Shown: positions 27,457-37,110, numbered from the stretch's first letter. The stretch: DNA of 56,537 bases from Methanobacteriota archaeon (GCA_016841485.1 JAENZA010000007.1:1-56537), one strand, 5' to 3'. Program-made: numbers and translations. The notes: a model not told the origin generated them from the letters alone.

Positions 27457-28934
27457 TATTTAAGCCTTGCTTGTGCCGAGCCAGTGCTCAGCCGGTGCCC
27501 ATTCCTATCCCCGCGGCCAATGCCCCGGTACGCAAATCCTGCATCAATCCACTCATCCGGCTCGACTACATTTCGCCCGTCAACAACCACCGGGTGCACG
27601 TACCCAGAGAGCGCCTTCACCTCAGCCGGGACAAGACTCCCGTACTCCCTGTGACCAGCGAAGATGACCACGGCATCGGCCCCCGTGAAAACGGCGTCGA
27701 GGTCACGGGTGATATCCGCCCCTTCGGGGATGTCCGGTGCCGTTGCCGGGTCCACCCACGGGTCGTGGACGCGGACCCCCGCACCCGCGGCGCGGGCAGC
27801 CTCATAGAACGGTTCCGCAGGCGTGTTCCGCGCGTCATCCGAGTCGTTGAGAAAAGCCCAGCCCAGAAGTGCAATCTTTGCCTCCTTCAGGTTCTTCCCA
27901 ACCTGCCCGAGGGCCGACTCAGTCAGGTGGAGCATGTGCGTCGGCATGAAGTCATTGATCCGCCGGGAGGATATATAGAGGGAGGAAATGTCTGCGGGCC
28001 AGTCAAGAGCATCGGCCCCGAGCTGCTCCACGCCGCGCTCCAGGTGATACGTGTCCTTCGTGAGACAGTGCCCGCCGACGCCGGCGCCGGGCCAGAGGAT
28101 GGCGCGGGTGATCCCCTCCCCCTTTAGCGAATCAATGCCGGTCCGGACATCGTAGAAGTTGATCCCCATCGCCTCGCAGTAGAGGGCGAGCTGATTGGCC
28201 GCGGCAATCTGCAGGTCCCGGAAGGTGTTCTCCGCGGTCTTGGTGACCTCCGCGGCGGTCGCACTCATCGGGATGAGCCGCCCCCTGGAGAGCACCGGCG
28301 CGTACAGTTCACACGCACGCCCCGTGGAGACCGCATCAATACCGCCGACGATCCGGTCATGCATCCGGATGTTCTGCAGGAGTCTCCCCACCATCACCCG
28401 CTCCGGGGCGTGGGCCAGGGCAAAGTCCTCGCCTGCGACAAGCCCGGACTCCTCTTCGAGGATCTCCCGGGCCATGCCTGTGGTCGTGCCGGGCGTGATC
28501 GTCGACTCCAGGACAACAAGTGTGCCGGGGGTCAGGTACCGTCCGACATTGCGTATTCCCTCAATCAGCGGGGTAAAGTTCGGGATGAGATCCTTCGGGT
28601 TGGTAAACGGCGTCTGGATGGCAAGCGTGACCGCATCGCACTCCGCAATCTTTGTAAAGTCAGCCGTGCACCGGAATTTTCCGGCTTCCGTCACCTTCGC
28701 AAGAAGCTCTTCAAGGCCCGGCTCCTCCCCTTTGAGCGGACTTACGCCCGCATTCAGCATCGCAATCTTGTAGCCGGAACTCGTCGAGTCCCGCTGAAAG
28801 CCATAGACCATCCCGAACTCCGGCACGTCCGCAAAGAGTGCCGCCGCAGGAATGCCCACATAGCCCATGCCGATGACCCCCACCGTACAGATAGGCCCGC
28901 GACGTTCCAGAATCTGTTGAAGTTTCTCGCTCAT
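27456..28934 (-). CDS. UDP-sugar 6-dehydrogenase (WbpA/WecC-like)
   Basis: NAD-dependent nucleotide-sugar dehydrogenase of 492 residues, oxidising UDP-GlcNAc or UDP-ManNAc at C6 to the uronic acid. N-terminal Rossmann motif GVIGMGYVGIP (residues 19-29), catalytic Lys in AEVTKTAENTFRD (Lys232) and catalytic Cys290 in GAGVGGHCLTKDTY. The ATG at 28934 overlaps the preceding gene's stop (ATGA); a longer reading from 28964 adds ten residues overlapping it further. With the next three genes it fits a UDP-2,3-diacetamido-2,3-dideoxy-glucuronate pathway, where this is the first step. UDP-GlcNAc is preferred as substrate by context only. Confidence 0.9.
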   Translation of the reverse strand: MSEKLQQILERRGPICTVGVIGMGYVGIPAAALFADVPEFGMVYGFQRDSTSSGYKIAMLNAGVSPLKGEEPGLEELLAKVTEAGKFRCTADFTKIAECDAVTLAIQTPFTNPKDLIPNFTPLIEGIRNVGRYLTPGTLVVLESTITPGTTTGMAREILEEESGLVAGEDFALAHAPERVMVGRLLQNIRMHDRIVGGIDAVSTGRACELYAPVLSRGRLIPMSATAAEVTKTAENTFRDLQIAAANQLALYCEAMGINFYDVRTGIDSLKGEGITRAILWPGAGVGGHCLTKDTYHLERGVEQLGADALDWPADISSLYISSRRINDFMPTHMLHLTESALGQVGKNLKEAKIALLGWAFLNDSDDARNTPAEPFYEAARAAGAGVRVHDPWVDPATAPDIPEGADITRDLDAVFTGADAVVIFAGHREYGSLVPAEVKALSGYVHPVVVDGRNVVEPDEWIDAGFAYRGIGRGDRNGHRLSTGSAQARLK

Positions 28935-29842
28935 GTATGCAGCCGCCGGGTAATTGATTCGCATATCCTGACGTTCTCAAGCGCCTGTTCCGGGGTGATG
29001 GGAAACGCCCGTCCACTCTTCACGCATTCAATAAAGGTGGAAAGCTCGGCCCTGAGGGGCTCAATTTTTCCCACCATCACCTTTTCGATGATATTCTCCT
29101 GCACATACCGCTGCGCCTCCACATGGTAATGCTCAGGCTTTCTGAAGACATAGACCTCCTGGGTCATGAAGTTCCCCTCCACCGTCATCTCCTCCATCTC
29201 GATACAGATACTACGTATCTTCTTCGAAGCTTTCCGGCTTGCCGAGAGATACACCGGCGTTTCCCCGAACTCGAAGAGTGCGCCGCACACGTCAAAGGTG
29301 CAGGCCGCATCCATCGTATACGTACCAGAAAACAGGGAGTGGAAGATGATGTCGATATCATGGATCATCAGGTCCTCCACCACAGAACTGCCGCTCACCC
29401 TTGCCGAGGCGGGGTTGTGCCGCTTCAGTTCGACGTAGAGCGGGTCGTTTAAAATTCTCTTCAGTTCCGGGATGATGGGGTTGAAACGCTCGATGTGCCC
29501 GACTCCTACCACCAGGTCATCGGGGATAAGACCGATGAGCTTCTCCCCCTCCTGAGAGGTGCGGCAGATCGGCTTTTCGATGAGTACATGCACGCCGGCG
29601 TTGAACACCTTTTTCGCACTCTCAAAGTGATCCGGGGTCGGCTCGCAGAGACTTACTGCATCGACACTCCCAAGAAGCTCTTCCATGGTACCTGCCTGCA
29701 CAGCACCGGTACCTTGGGCCACCTCCTTTGCCTCCTGACCATCGGGGTCAAATACCGTGACCGTATCAACCCCTTTCAGTTCCGAATACACGCGGACGTG
29801 GTTTCTGCCCATTGCTCCTGCGCCGATCACCCCGACATCCAT
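28931..29842 (-). CDS. Gfo/Idh/MocA oxidoreductase, WbpB/WlbA-like
   Basis: A 303-residue NAD-dependent sugar 3-oxidoreductase. GVIGAGAMGRNHVRVY is the cofactor site and VLIEKPICRTSQEGE carries the family's catalytic-region Lys-Pro. In the WbpB/WlbA route this enzyme oxidises C3 of UDP-GlcNAc-uronic acid. The assignment rests on its place between the 6-dehydrogenase gene (4-base overlap) and the aminotransferase gene (one base apart), the partners it would have in that route. Confidence 0.85.
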   Translation of the reverse strand: MDVGVIGAGAMGRNHVRVYSELKGVDTVTVFDPDGQEAKEVAQGTGAVQAGTMEELLGSVDAVSLCEPTPDHFESAKKVFNAGVHVLIEKPICRTSQEGEKLIGLIPDDLVVGVGHIERFNPIIPELKRILNDPLYVELKRHNPASARVSGSSVVEDLMIHDIDIIFHSLFSGTYTMDAACTFDVCGALFEFGETPVYLSASRKASKKIRSICIEMEEMTVEGNFMTQEVYVFRKPEHYHVEAQRYVQENIIEKVMVGKIEPLRAELSTFIECVKSGRAFPITPEQALENVRICESITRRLHT

Positions 29843-29843
29843 C

Positions 29844-30932
29844 TTACCGGACTCCGTTGATTATCCCGGCAATATAGGCACATTCTTCCCTGCCGATGCC
29901 GGGGTGAACCGGGAGACTCAAGACATGCTGCGATGCACGGTCGGACACCGGACATGAGTCCCTGTTCCCATCCCCGGCATAGAGCGGCTGGCGGTGCACC
30001 GGCATCGGGTAGTGCACCGCAGAGCCGATGCCCTTCTCGCGCAGATATGCCATCAGTCCGTCACGTGAGAGAGGGCACTCCTCGCCGACATCAATGACAT
30101 ACTGATGATAGACATGAGTCCCCCCGGCACGGGTTATGGGTGGGGTTATCCCCGGGGTTTTGAGATTGGTAGTGTAATAATCAGCGTTCGCCTGCCGTTC
30201 GGCATTCATCCGGTCAAGCTTGTTCAGCTGTACCCGTCCGATGGCCGCACTGAGGTTGGTCATCCTGAAATTATATCCCAGTTCGGTATGCAGGTACTTG
30301 TCACTCTGACCATGATTGATGATACGCCGGATATGGGATGCAAGCTCTTCATCGTCCGTCGTCACCATCCCCCCTTCGCCTGAAGTCATGTTCTTGGTCG
30401 GATAGAACGAGAAACACCCCACACTTCCGAACCCTCCGACTTTCTTCCCGTGATAGGTTGCCCCGTGCGCCTGGGCACAGTCCTCTATCAGCATCAGATC
30501 TTTTTCCTCACAGATCTCATGCACCGGGTCGATGTCAAATGGCTGACCATAGAGGTGCACACCGATGATCGCCTTCGTCTCGGGACACAGTTGGGAACGG
30601 ACCGCCTCCGGGTCGATGGTATAGGTGGACTTTTCCACGTCCACCATCACCGGCCGCGCCCCGCACATGCTGACGCTTGTCGCCGTTGCAATGAAGGTAA
30701 AGGAGGGAACGATGACCTCGTCGCCCGGACCGATACCCAGCGCAAGGAGCGAAGCATGAAGGGCGGCGGTCCCGGAATTGACCGCCACCCCATGGCCGAC
30801 CCCGCAGTACGCAGCAAACTCCTCTTCAAACTTCGTTACCACCTCACCCTGTGCAAGCATCCCCGACTGCATCACCTCTGCGACCGCAGCGATCTCTTCC
30901 TCCCCGACAAAGGGTCGTGCAATCGGAATCAT
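29844..30932 (-). CDS. DegT/DnrJ/EryC1/StrS aminotransferase, WbpE-like
   Basis: PLP-dependent sugar aminotransferase of 362 residues. The PLP lysine is Lys180 in SFYPTKNMTSGEGG; VNSGTAALHASLLALGIGPGDEVIVPSFTF and LIEDCAQAHGA are standard family motifs. By context it aminates the 3-keto group made by the oxidoreductase encoded just upstream. The start overlaps the end of the acyltransferase gene by 4 bases. In Pseudomonas and Bordetella the equivalents are WbpE and WlbC. Confidence 0.9.
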   Translation of the reverse strand: MIPIARPFVGEEEIAAVAEVMQSGMLAQGEVVTKFEEEFAAYCGVGHGVAVNSGTAALHASLLALGIGPGDEVIVPSFTFIATATSVSMCGARPVMVDVEKSTYTIDPEAVRSQLCPETKAIIGVHLYGQPFDIDPVHEICEEKDLMLIEDCAQAHGATYHGKKVGGFGSVGCFSFYPTKNMTSGEGGMVTTDDEELASHIRRIINHGQSDKYLHTELGYNFRMTNLSAAIGRVQLNKLDRMNAERQANADYYTTNLKTPGITPPITRAGGTHVYHQYVIDVGEECPLSRDGLMAYLREKGIGSAVHYPMPVHRQPLYAGDGNRDSCPVSDRASQHVLSLPVHPGIGREECAYIAGIINGVR

Positions 30933-31519
30933 CTGTTGGCCCCCGCAGGAAGGTCGCGGAACCTGGCCGGAGCACCAACCGCAAGCGTGTGCGGGGGAAC
31001 ATCGTGAGTAACGACCGCCCCCGCTGCAACGAGGGAACCCTCGCCTATCACCACACCCGGCAGAATGGTGACATTCGCTCCGATGGACGCTCCTTTCCTG
31101 ATAACCGGCCCCTTGAGATCCTTTCCCCCATGCGGAGGATACGGGTCATTGGTGAGGACGGCATTCGGACCGATGAATACATCATCCTCGATGGTTACTC
31201 CCGTTGGGATATACACCAGACTCTGCATATTCACGCCATTTCCTATTCTCGTGTTCCCTTCGATGATGGAATTCGTGCCGATGGAGACACCATTTCCAAT
31301 GACCGTATGTTCCCTGATGACGACATTGTGGCCGGTGGAAAAGTCATCCCCCGCCGTGACATCACAGTACACAATGGTCCCGGATCGAACGACTGCATTC
31401 CTCCCAATCACCGCCCCCGGAAAGTCAGTTTCCCCCAGACGTTGCCGTGATGGATACCCGAGAACAACGTTTTCGGAAATTACAGCATTTTCACCTATCG
31501 AATTTTTTCCACAGTGCAT
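30929..31519 (-). CDS. Left-handed beta-helix N-acetyltransferase, WbpD/WlbB-like
   Basis: Hexapeptide-repeat acyltransferase of 196 residues: repeated I-G-N/V-x4 units run through most of the protein, with IGPNAVLTNDPYPPHGGKDL containing the conserved Asn-Asp-Pro of WbpD-type enzymes. It would acetylate the new 3-amino group. First gene of the uronic-acid block; about 170 bases separate it from the end of glmS. The 2-epimerase (WbpI-like) that would convert gluco to manno form is not seen, so the glucuronate form is the expected product. Confidence 0.87.
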   Translation of the reverse strand: MHCGKNSIGENAVISENVVLGYPSRQRLGETDFPGAVIGRNAVVRSGTIVYCDVTAGDDFSTGHNVVIREHTVIGNGVSIGTNSIIEGNTRIGNGVNMQSLVYIPTGVTIEDDVFIGPNAVLTNDPYPPHGGKDLKGPVIRKGASIGANVTILPGVVIGEGSLVAAGAVVTHDVPPHTLAVGAPARFRDLPAGANR

Positions 31520-31685
31520 GATAGCACCATCCCTGACACTACGATAGCCAGAGAAATAATAAAACTACCCTCGGAAAAAACAGGTTCCCTTCCGCAATCA
31601 GATAGTATTTTTCGCCAATGTCTCTTTTCGATTTTTATAGGTGTATGATTGCGCTGGCCAATCAAAGAGAATCACAGGTCCTTTT

Positions 31686-33428
31686 TCACTCCACCGTCAC
31701 ACTCTTTGCGAGGTTTCGGGGCTTGTCGATATCCCTTCCCAGCCGTTTTGCCACTTCATACGAGAGCATCTGGGCCGCAACCGTGTAGGCAGCGACATCG
31801 GCAAAGACATTCCGGTGCCGTATGGGAATCACCACCTCGGCGATCTCTGCCACATCGACATCATCGGGGTCCGCGAACGCGACGATCGGGGCCCGCCGGG
31901 ATGCAATCTCCTTCAGGTTTGCAAGCATGAGATTTCTTGTTTCACCAGGAGGAACAAAGGCGATGACCGGGGTCTCCTCGCTGAGAAGCGCAATCGGCCC
32001 ATGCTTGAGCTCGCCTCCCGCATAGCCTTCGGCATGGATATACGATATCTCCTTCATCTTCAGTGCAGCCTCGAGGGCCACCGGATAAAAGACCCCCCGC
32101 CCGATTGAGATGAGCGTCGAGGCCCTGGCACAGATCGCTGTCGCCTCCGCCACATCCAGCTGAAGGACGGCTTCGATTGACTGCTTGACGTCCGTTAATA
32201 AAAGTGAACACCCCCTACCCCCACAAAAGGAGACTATCTTCATCAGGGCGGCGAGCTGGGCAATAAACGACTTGGTCGCTGCGACACTGATTTCAGGCCC
32301 CGCCATCGTATAGAAGACATGGTCCGCCTCCCGGGTGATCGAACTTCCCAGGGTATTGGTGAGCGCAATGGTGCGGCACCGGTAGAATTTTGCTCTTCGA
32401 AGTGCGGTGAGCGCGTCCGCCGTCTCGCCGGACTGGGATATCACCAGCACCACTTCATCCGGCGACGGCCGGACATACCGGTATTCGGATGCAATCTCAG
32501 TTCGTACGGGAATCCCGCTGAATTCTTCCATCAGGTACCGGAAGATCATTCCCGCATGATAGGAGGTCCCGGATGCTACCACCATCACACTCTCTGCCCT
32601 TTTAATGAATTTTTGTATTTCATCAATATCCTGCACGGACGCAAGAGTACGGGAAAATGCCTCGGGTTCTTCAAAGATCTCCTTTATCATATAATGGTCA
32701 AACCCTGTTTTTCTGGCGGATTCCGGATCAAAGGCGATGAATTCGGGAGGGCGCGCTATATCGCTGCCTCCGTTCACAATCCTGAGTGTATTTTCGGAGA
32801 ATACGGCACAATCGCCATCTTCGAGAAAAATAACCTCCCGTGTATAGTTTATTATCGGGACCAGATCAGAGGCACAGATGATTTCACCGTCCCCCACCCC
32901 TATCACAAGAGGGCTCCGGTTCCGGGCAGCGGCGATGGCATTATCCTCTGAGGATATCACCAGCACCGCATATGACCCCTCCAGCCGTCCGACGACCTCC
33001 TGGAGGGAGTGCATCATATCCCCGTCATAACACTCTTCAAATAGGTGCGCAATCACCTCACTGTCGGTATCGGACGCAAACACATGACCGGAGGAGGTAA
33101 GCTCGGCCCGAAGGCGAGCATAATTTTCAATAATACCGTTATGGACAATGGCAAAATTGCCGGTACAGTCAGTGTGAGGGTGGGCATTTTTTGCAGATGG
33201 GACACCATGGGTTGCCCACCGGGTATGCCCGATTCCAACATTCCCCGCAGGTATATTTCCATTATTCCGGTAATCGGATATCCGCCCTGCGTCCTTGACC
33301 ACCGAAATGGCACCGTCCGATATCGCAAGTCCGTACGAGTCATATCCCCGGTACTCCAGGGCTTTGAGTCCCTCCACTAGCACGGACTCGGCATCACGCC
33401 ACCCGGTATATCCGACAATACCGCACAT
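31686..33428 (-). CDS. glmS: Glutamine--fructose-6-phosphate aminotransferase (isomerizing)
   Basis: Makes glucosamine-6-phosphate. The N-terminal Ntn-type glutaminase starts MCGIVGYTG with catalytic Cys2 (processed after Met removal) and has GHTRWATHG and HNGIIENYARLR. Two SIS domains follow, with VVASGTSYHAG and ISQSGETADAL. The C-terminus ends PRNLAKSVTVE as is usual. The length of 580 is slightly short but complete. It is 2 bases downstream of the first GlmU-like gene, so amino-sugar supply is encoded in one transcript. Confidence 0.96.
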   Translation of the reverse strand: MCGIVGYTGWRDAESVLVEGLKALEYRGYDSYGLAISDGAISVVKDAGRISDYRNNGNIPAGNVGIGHTRWATHGVPSAKNAHPHTDCTGNFAIVHNGIIENYARLRAELTSSGHVFASDTDSEVIAHLFEECYDGDMMHSLQEVVGRLEGSYAVLVISSEDNAIAAARNRSPLVIGVGDGEIICASDLVPIINYTREVIFLEDGDCAVFSENTLRIVNGGSDIARPPEFIAFDPESARKTGFDHYMIKEIFEEPEAFSRTLASVQDIDEIQKFIKRAESVMVVASGTSYHAGMIFRYLMEEFSGIPVRTEIASEYRYVRPSPDEVVLVISQSGETADALTALRRAKFYRCRTIALTNTLGSSITREADHVFYTMAGPEISVAATKSFIAQLAALMKIVSFCGGRGCSLLLTDVKQSIEAVLQLDVAEATAICARASTLISIGRGVFYPVALEAALKMKEISYIHAEGYAGGELKHGPIALLSEETPVIAFVPPGETRNLMLANLKEIASRRAPIVAFADPDDVDVAEIAEVVIPIRHRNVFADVAAYTVAAQMLSYEVAKRLGRDIDKPRNLAKSVTVE

Positions 33429-33430
33429 AC

Positions 33431-34582
33431 CTATCGCACCAGCGTCCCGTCGGGGAGCATCCCCACTATCTTCTGTCCGGTCTCTATACGGACATCGCTT
33501 CCGACGATGGCCCCTGAATAGTGGGTGAACGGTGCAGACGAGGATCGGTCACCAATCACTGCTCCGAACTTCGCCCGGACAAGATCCTCTCCCGTATCGA
33601 CAACATTCTTTGCCGGAAGGATGGCGATATGAGACTGGAGCTCCACCCCTTCACCGATAACCGCACTGCGAAGCGATGAATACGGGCCGACGTGAACATC
33701 ATCCATCATCAGTGCATTGCCGATATACGAAAAGGGGGCAATCCGTACGCCAGACCCGATAGAGGTATTTGCGTCGATGACGACATTGGGGCCGACATCA
33801 CAGTTTTCTCCAATGATCACCGGACCCGTGATAACCACACCAGGATATATTCTGGTGTTCTTCCCGATCTTTACCGGCCCGGTAATCACCGCATCCCGGG
33901 AGACGGTTCCCTCAATGGAGCCTTCAAGATGGGAAAGGATCTTCTCATTCAGCTTGAGCAGATGCCAGGGGTACACCGCATCATCCCAATTCTCAGCCCA
34001 TACCGGACTGAATAAAATTCCATTGGCAATGGCCGCATTCACGGCGTCAGGAAGCTCTCCATCCCCGAGATACGGATAGATTGCCGGGTCCAGATGGAAC
34101 ACCCCGGTACTTACCAGGCAACTCTCCGGATGACCAGGTTTTTCCTCAATTCGCTGGATCTGTTCATTTTCGACAGTCACTACACCAAAATTCGATGGTT
34201 CAGGGTGGTGGGTGACAAGAAGGGAACGCGGTTCCCGGGCTATCTTCCGGATGGAGGCTGCATCGATGTAATTGTCCCCCGGAAGGACAATAAAATCGTC
34301 CCTGACTACATCCAGGGCACAGGAGAGCGCGTCGAGTACCCCCAGCTGGCGTTTCTGAACGACAACGGTGATCTCCAGGTCAAAGGTATCGAGATACCGG
34401 ATCACCTGTTCTTTTTTATATCCCACAACAACAACAACGTCACGAATCCCGGCCGCGATCACCGATTCAAGGACATACCCCAGAATGGGTTTTCCCCCAA
34501 CGGGGATCATTGCTTTCGGCCGGTTCTTTGTCAGGGGTCGCATCCGTGACCCCTCTCCTCCGGCAAGAATTACTGCCTGCAT
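33431..34582 (-). CDS. GlmU-like bifunctional sugar-1-phosphate nucleotidylyltransferase/acetyltransferase, copy 1
   Basis: A 383-residue protein: an N-terminal nucleotidyltransferase (MQAVILAGGEGSRMRPLTKNRPKAMIPVGG) and a C-terminal left-handed beta-helix from about residue 245 with repeated IG-x4 hexapeptides. Archaeal relatives make UDP-GlcNAc from glucosamine-1-phosphate. It lies 6 bases from a paralogue and 2 bases from glmS. Which copy acts on glucosamine and which on another hexose-1-phosphate cannot be told from sequence alone. Confidence 0.9.
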   Translation of the reverse strand: MQAVILAGGEGSRMRPLTKNRPKAMIPVGGKPILGYVLESVIAAGIRDVVVVVGYKKEQVIRYLDTFDLEITVVVQKRQLGVLDALSCALDVVRDDFIVLPGDNYIDAASIRKIAREPRSLLVTHHPEPSNFGVVTVENEQIQRIEEKPGHPESCLVSTGVFHLDPAIYPYLGDGELPDAVNAAIANGILFSPVWAENWDDAVYPWHLLKLNEKILSHLEGSIEGTVSRDAVITGPVKIGKNTRIYPGVVITGPVIIGENCDVGPNVVIDANTSIGSGVRIAPFSYIGNALMMDDVHVGPYSSLRSAVIGEGVELQSHIAILPAKNVVDTGEDLVRAKFGAVIGDRSSSAPFTHYSGAIVGSDVRIETGQKIVGMLPDGTLVR

Positions 34583-34588
34583 CTTGTA

Positions 34589-35788
34589 TCACCTGATTAC
34601 TGTGTCTTCCCCCACGATACCGCGGACATACGAGTGGGGGCCGATTCTAGTCCCTCTCCCGATTGCAGCGCCGACATTGACGGAGCAATTGATGCCGAAC
34701 AGCACATCATCGCCGACAACTGCTCCAAACTTCCTCCTCTTCGTGTCCTGCGTTCCCACCATTACGGACTGGTTGTCATGCCGGAGATTGGCCACCTTCG
34801 TCCCAGCTCCAAGGTTACATCCCGAACCTATCACACTGTCGCCGACGTAATTGAAATGAGGGATGTTGGTGTTCGGGAAGATGACGGAATTTTTCACTTC
34901 AACACTGTGCCCGATGTGACATCCGGCGCCGATGGCCGTCGACCCGCGGATATAGGCATGTGGTCCGACCCTGCAGTTCTCACCGATGATGCACGGACCT
35001 TCGATGTAGGTGCCGGATTTTATAACCGCCCCTTCCTTCACCACAACCGCCCCGTGGAACGTAACGTTCTCCTCCACCGTCCCTGCTATCTCCGGTTCCA
35101 GATGCTCCAGGCACAGGGCATTGGCATCGAGAATATTCCATGGAAGACCGATATCCATCCACGAGGAGAAAACAATTCCCTGCAATTCTCCATTGGAGAT
35201 ATATTCCTGGAGGCCGTCGGTGAGCTCGACCTCCCCCCGTTCAGAGACGGGGCAGCTGCGCAGGTAATCAAAAATACGGGAATCCAGGTGATATGCCCCT
35301 GCATTAATAAGATTTGTCGGTGGATTCTGAGTCTTCTCATAGAGTCCGGTGATATAACCTCCCTCAACCTCGACTACGCCGTACTCCTCGGGATGTACCG
35401 CCTCTGCAATTCCCATGCAGGCCCCCTCTGACCGGCTGACCGTCTGCAGATCATCGGACGAGAGAAGCATATCACCATTGAGCAGTACAAAATCATCCTC
35501 CAGCAGATGCCGGGCAGACAACAGAGCATCCCCGGTCCCTCTCTGGCTTCTCTGGACAACATAGGAAATTGGTGCACCACAGCGTTCCCCTTTCCCGAAA
35601 TAGTTCCGAACGGCTTCTTCCCGGTATCCGACGACGCACACAATGTCATCGAATCCTGCACTTACGGCAGCACCAATAAGATGGGCAAGCATCGGCCTGT
35701 TTGCGACGGGGATCATCACCTTGGGACGGGTAGCGGTCAGCGGCCACATCCGCTTCCCCATACCTGCAGCAAGAAGCACGCATTGCAT
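34589..35788 (-). CDS. GlmU-like bifunctional sugar-1-phosphate nucleotidylyltransferase/acetyltransferase, copy 2
   Basis: A 399-residue paralogue with N-terminal LLAAGMGKRMWPLTATRPKVM and a C-terminal hexapeptide beta-helix that includes FNYVGDSVIGSGCNLGAGT and NLRHDNQSV, the latter resembling the acetyl-CoA/GlcN-1-P site of archaeal GlmU. On that feature this copy is the better candidate for the full UDP-GlcNAc enzyme. Flanked by the mutase gene (18 bases) and copy 1 (6 bases). Confidence 0.9.
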   Translation of the reverse strand: MQCVLLAAGMGKRMWPLTATRPKVMIPVANRPMLAHLIGAAVSAGFDDIVCVVGYREEAVRNYFGKGERCGAPISYVVQRSQRGTGDALLSARHLLEDDFVLLNGDMLLSSDDLQTVSRSEGACMGIAEAVHPEEYGVVEVEGGYITGLYEKTQNPPTNLINAGAYHLDSRIFDYLRSCPVSERGEVELTDGLQEYISNGELQGIVFSSWMDIGLPWNILDANALCLEHLEPEIAGTVEENVTFHGAVVVKEGAVIKSGTYIEGPCIIGENCRVGPHAYIRGSTAIGAGCHIGHSVEVKNSVIFPNTNIPHFNYVGDSVIGSGCNLGAGTKVANLRHDNQSVMVGTQDTKRRKFGAVVGDDVLFGINCSVNVGAAIGRGTRIGPHSYVRGIVGEDTVIR

Positions 35789-35806
35789 GTGTTCTCCTTA
35801 TAGCTC

Positions 35807-37066
35807 TTACCTAATCTTCTTTATCCCTTCATCAAGGAGGACTTTACCCATCGCAAGGTATTTTTTCGCATTCGCAGGGCTACGTGCCTCGGCAGTGATT
35901 CTGATCTTCGGCTCAGTGCCACTCGCACGGATGAGTGTCCACCCATCGTCCTGCTCAATTCTCATCCCGATGGTAGGGCTCTCTGCGCCAAGTGCATCCA
36001 TCACAGCAGATGCTTCTGTGCAATAGACCGAATCCCGCAGAAGGGGATACCGCGGCGCCTTGCCATACCACTCAGCGATATCCCATTCGTCTGCAATCAT
36101 GGCGAAGAGCCCCGCCGCATAGATACCGTCCGGGCAGAGGGAATGCCCGGGGAATATCCAGCTCCCGGAGGGCTCTCCCCCAAAGTTCCCCCAGGAAGCA
36201 AGTTTTTCTGAAACAAAGGAATCCCCGACGGGTGTACGCTGTACATCGGCAACCTCCTCGATTGCCATCGATGCATCGATGGTGGTCACCACCTTCTTAG
36301 CCCCCAGCCATTCGGCAAAGAGCATCAGCATCAAATCCCCTGAGATGTACCTCCCCTTCGCATCTAACCCCATCATCCGGTCCGCATCGCCGTCATGGGC
36401 AATACCGCACGTCGCACCATTCTTCCGGATCAGGGCAGGAAGGTGCAGAAGATGCTGTTCCAGCGGTTCGGACGGACGGGCAAAATGCCCGGAGACATTG
36501 GCATTCACCGCAATGCATCGCCCACCCGCTTCACGGATAAGCCGGGGCGTTATGACACTCCCCGCCCCGTTCCCGCAATCGAGAACGATCGGGCTTTTCA
36601 AGGAGAGGGACAGCTGCTCAAGGATTGCGTTCATATGAGGCGTCACAATATCCCACGGGTGTACCAGCCCGTCCCCGGTCACCGGAGGATAGACGGCGTC
36701 GGCAATCCTCTCCTCAATCACCGTCTGCTGGGAAATAAAGAAGGATGACCCGTCGGGATTGAAGAGTTTGATCCCATTATATTCTTCGGGGTTGTGGGAG
36801 GCAGTCATCATCGCCCCGGCAGATGCATTACGTGCGTTATAGGCAACCGTCGGCGTAGGGGCAACGCCGCCATCCCATACCAATCCCCCGGAACCGAGGA
36901 CGCCGGCGCAAAAGGCATGTGCAAGCAACTGACCGGTCGTCCGTGCATCACGACCAAGGACGAGTGTCTGTCTTCCGTCCCCCAGAATCTGCCCTACCTG
37001 GAAGCATATGTCAATAAGCGTTGAGGAATATTCCATCCTGATGCCTGATGACCCAAACAATCCCAT
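35807..37066 (-). CDS. glmM: Phosphoglucosamine mutase-like phosphohexomutase
   Basis: Alpha-D-phosphohexomutase of 419 residues. The phosphoserine loop MMTASHNPEEYNGIK places the catalytic Ser at residue 90; the metal loop is AHDGDADRMMGLD; the phosphate-binding IRASGTEPKIRI is near the C-terminus. In the company of glmS and two GlmU-like genes it most likely interconverts glucosamine-6- and -1-phosphate, though archaeal members can also take glucose or mannose phosphates. It is the first gene of the amino-sugar operon. Confidence 0.9.
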   Translation of the reverse strand: MGLFGSSGIRMEYSSTLIDICFQVGQILGDGRQTLVLGRDARTTGQLLAHAFCAGVLGSGGLVWDGGVAPTPTVAYNARNASAGAMMTASHNPEEYNGIKLFNPDGSSFFISQQTVIEERIADAVYPPVTGDGLVHPWDIVTPHMNAILEQLSLSLKSPIVLDCGNGAGSVITPRLIREAGGRCIAVNANVSGHFARPSEPLEQHLLHLPALIRKNGATCGIAHDGDADRMMGLDAKGRYISGDLMLMLFAEWLGAKKVVTTIDASMAIEEVADVQRTPVGDSFVSEKLASWGNFGGEPSGSWIFPGHSLCPDGIYAAGLFAMIADEWDIAEWYGKAPRYPLLRDSVYCTEASAVMDALGAESPTIGMRIEQDDGWTLIRASGTEPKIRITAEARSPANAKKYLAMGKVLLDEGIKKIR

Positions 37067-37100
37067 GTTCTCTCCCTCTCCGTTCTGTCTTCATGCACTA

Positions 37101-37110
37101 GTATATGAAA
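37101..37110 (-). promoter_or_regulatory. TATA-like element for the glmM operon
   Basis: TTTCATATAC on the minus strand, 35-44 bases upstream of the ATG at 37066, would leave a short leader containing the GGAG-type ribosome site. Motif and spacing only. Confidence 0.35.

Noticed and set aside
27471-28127. Plus-strand frame of 218 codons opposite the nucleotide-sugar dehydrogenase
   Set aside because: Arg/Pro/Val-rich shadow of a gene with intact catalytic Lys and Cys.
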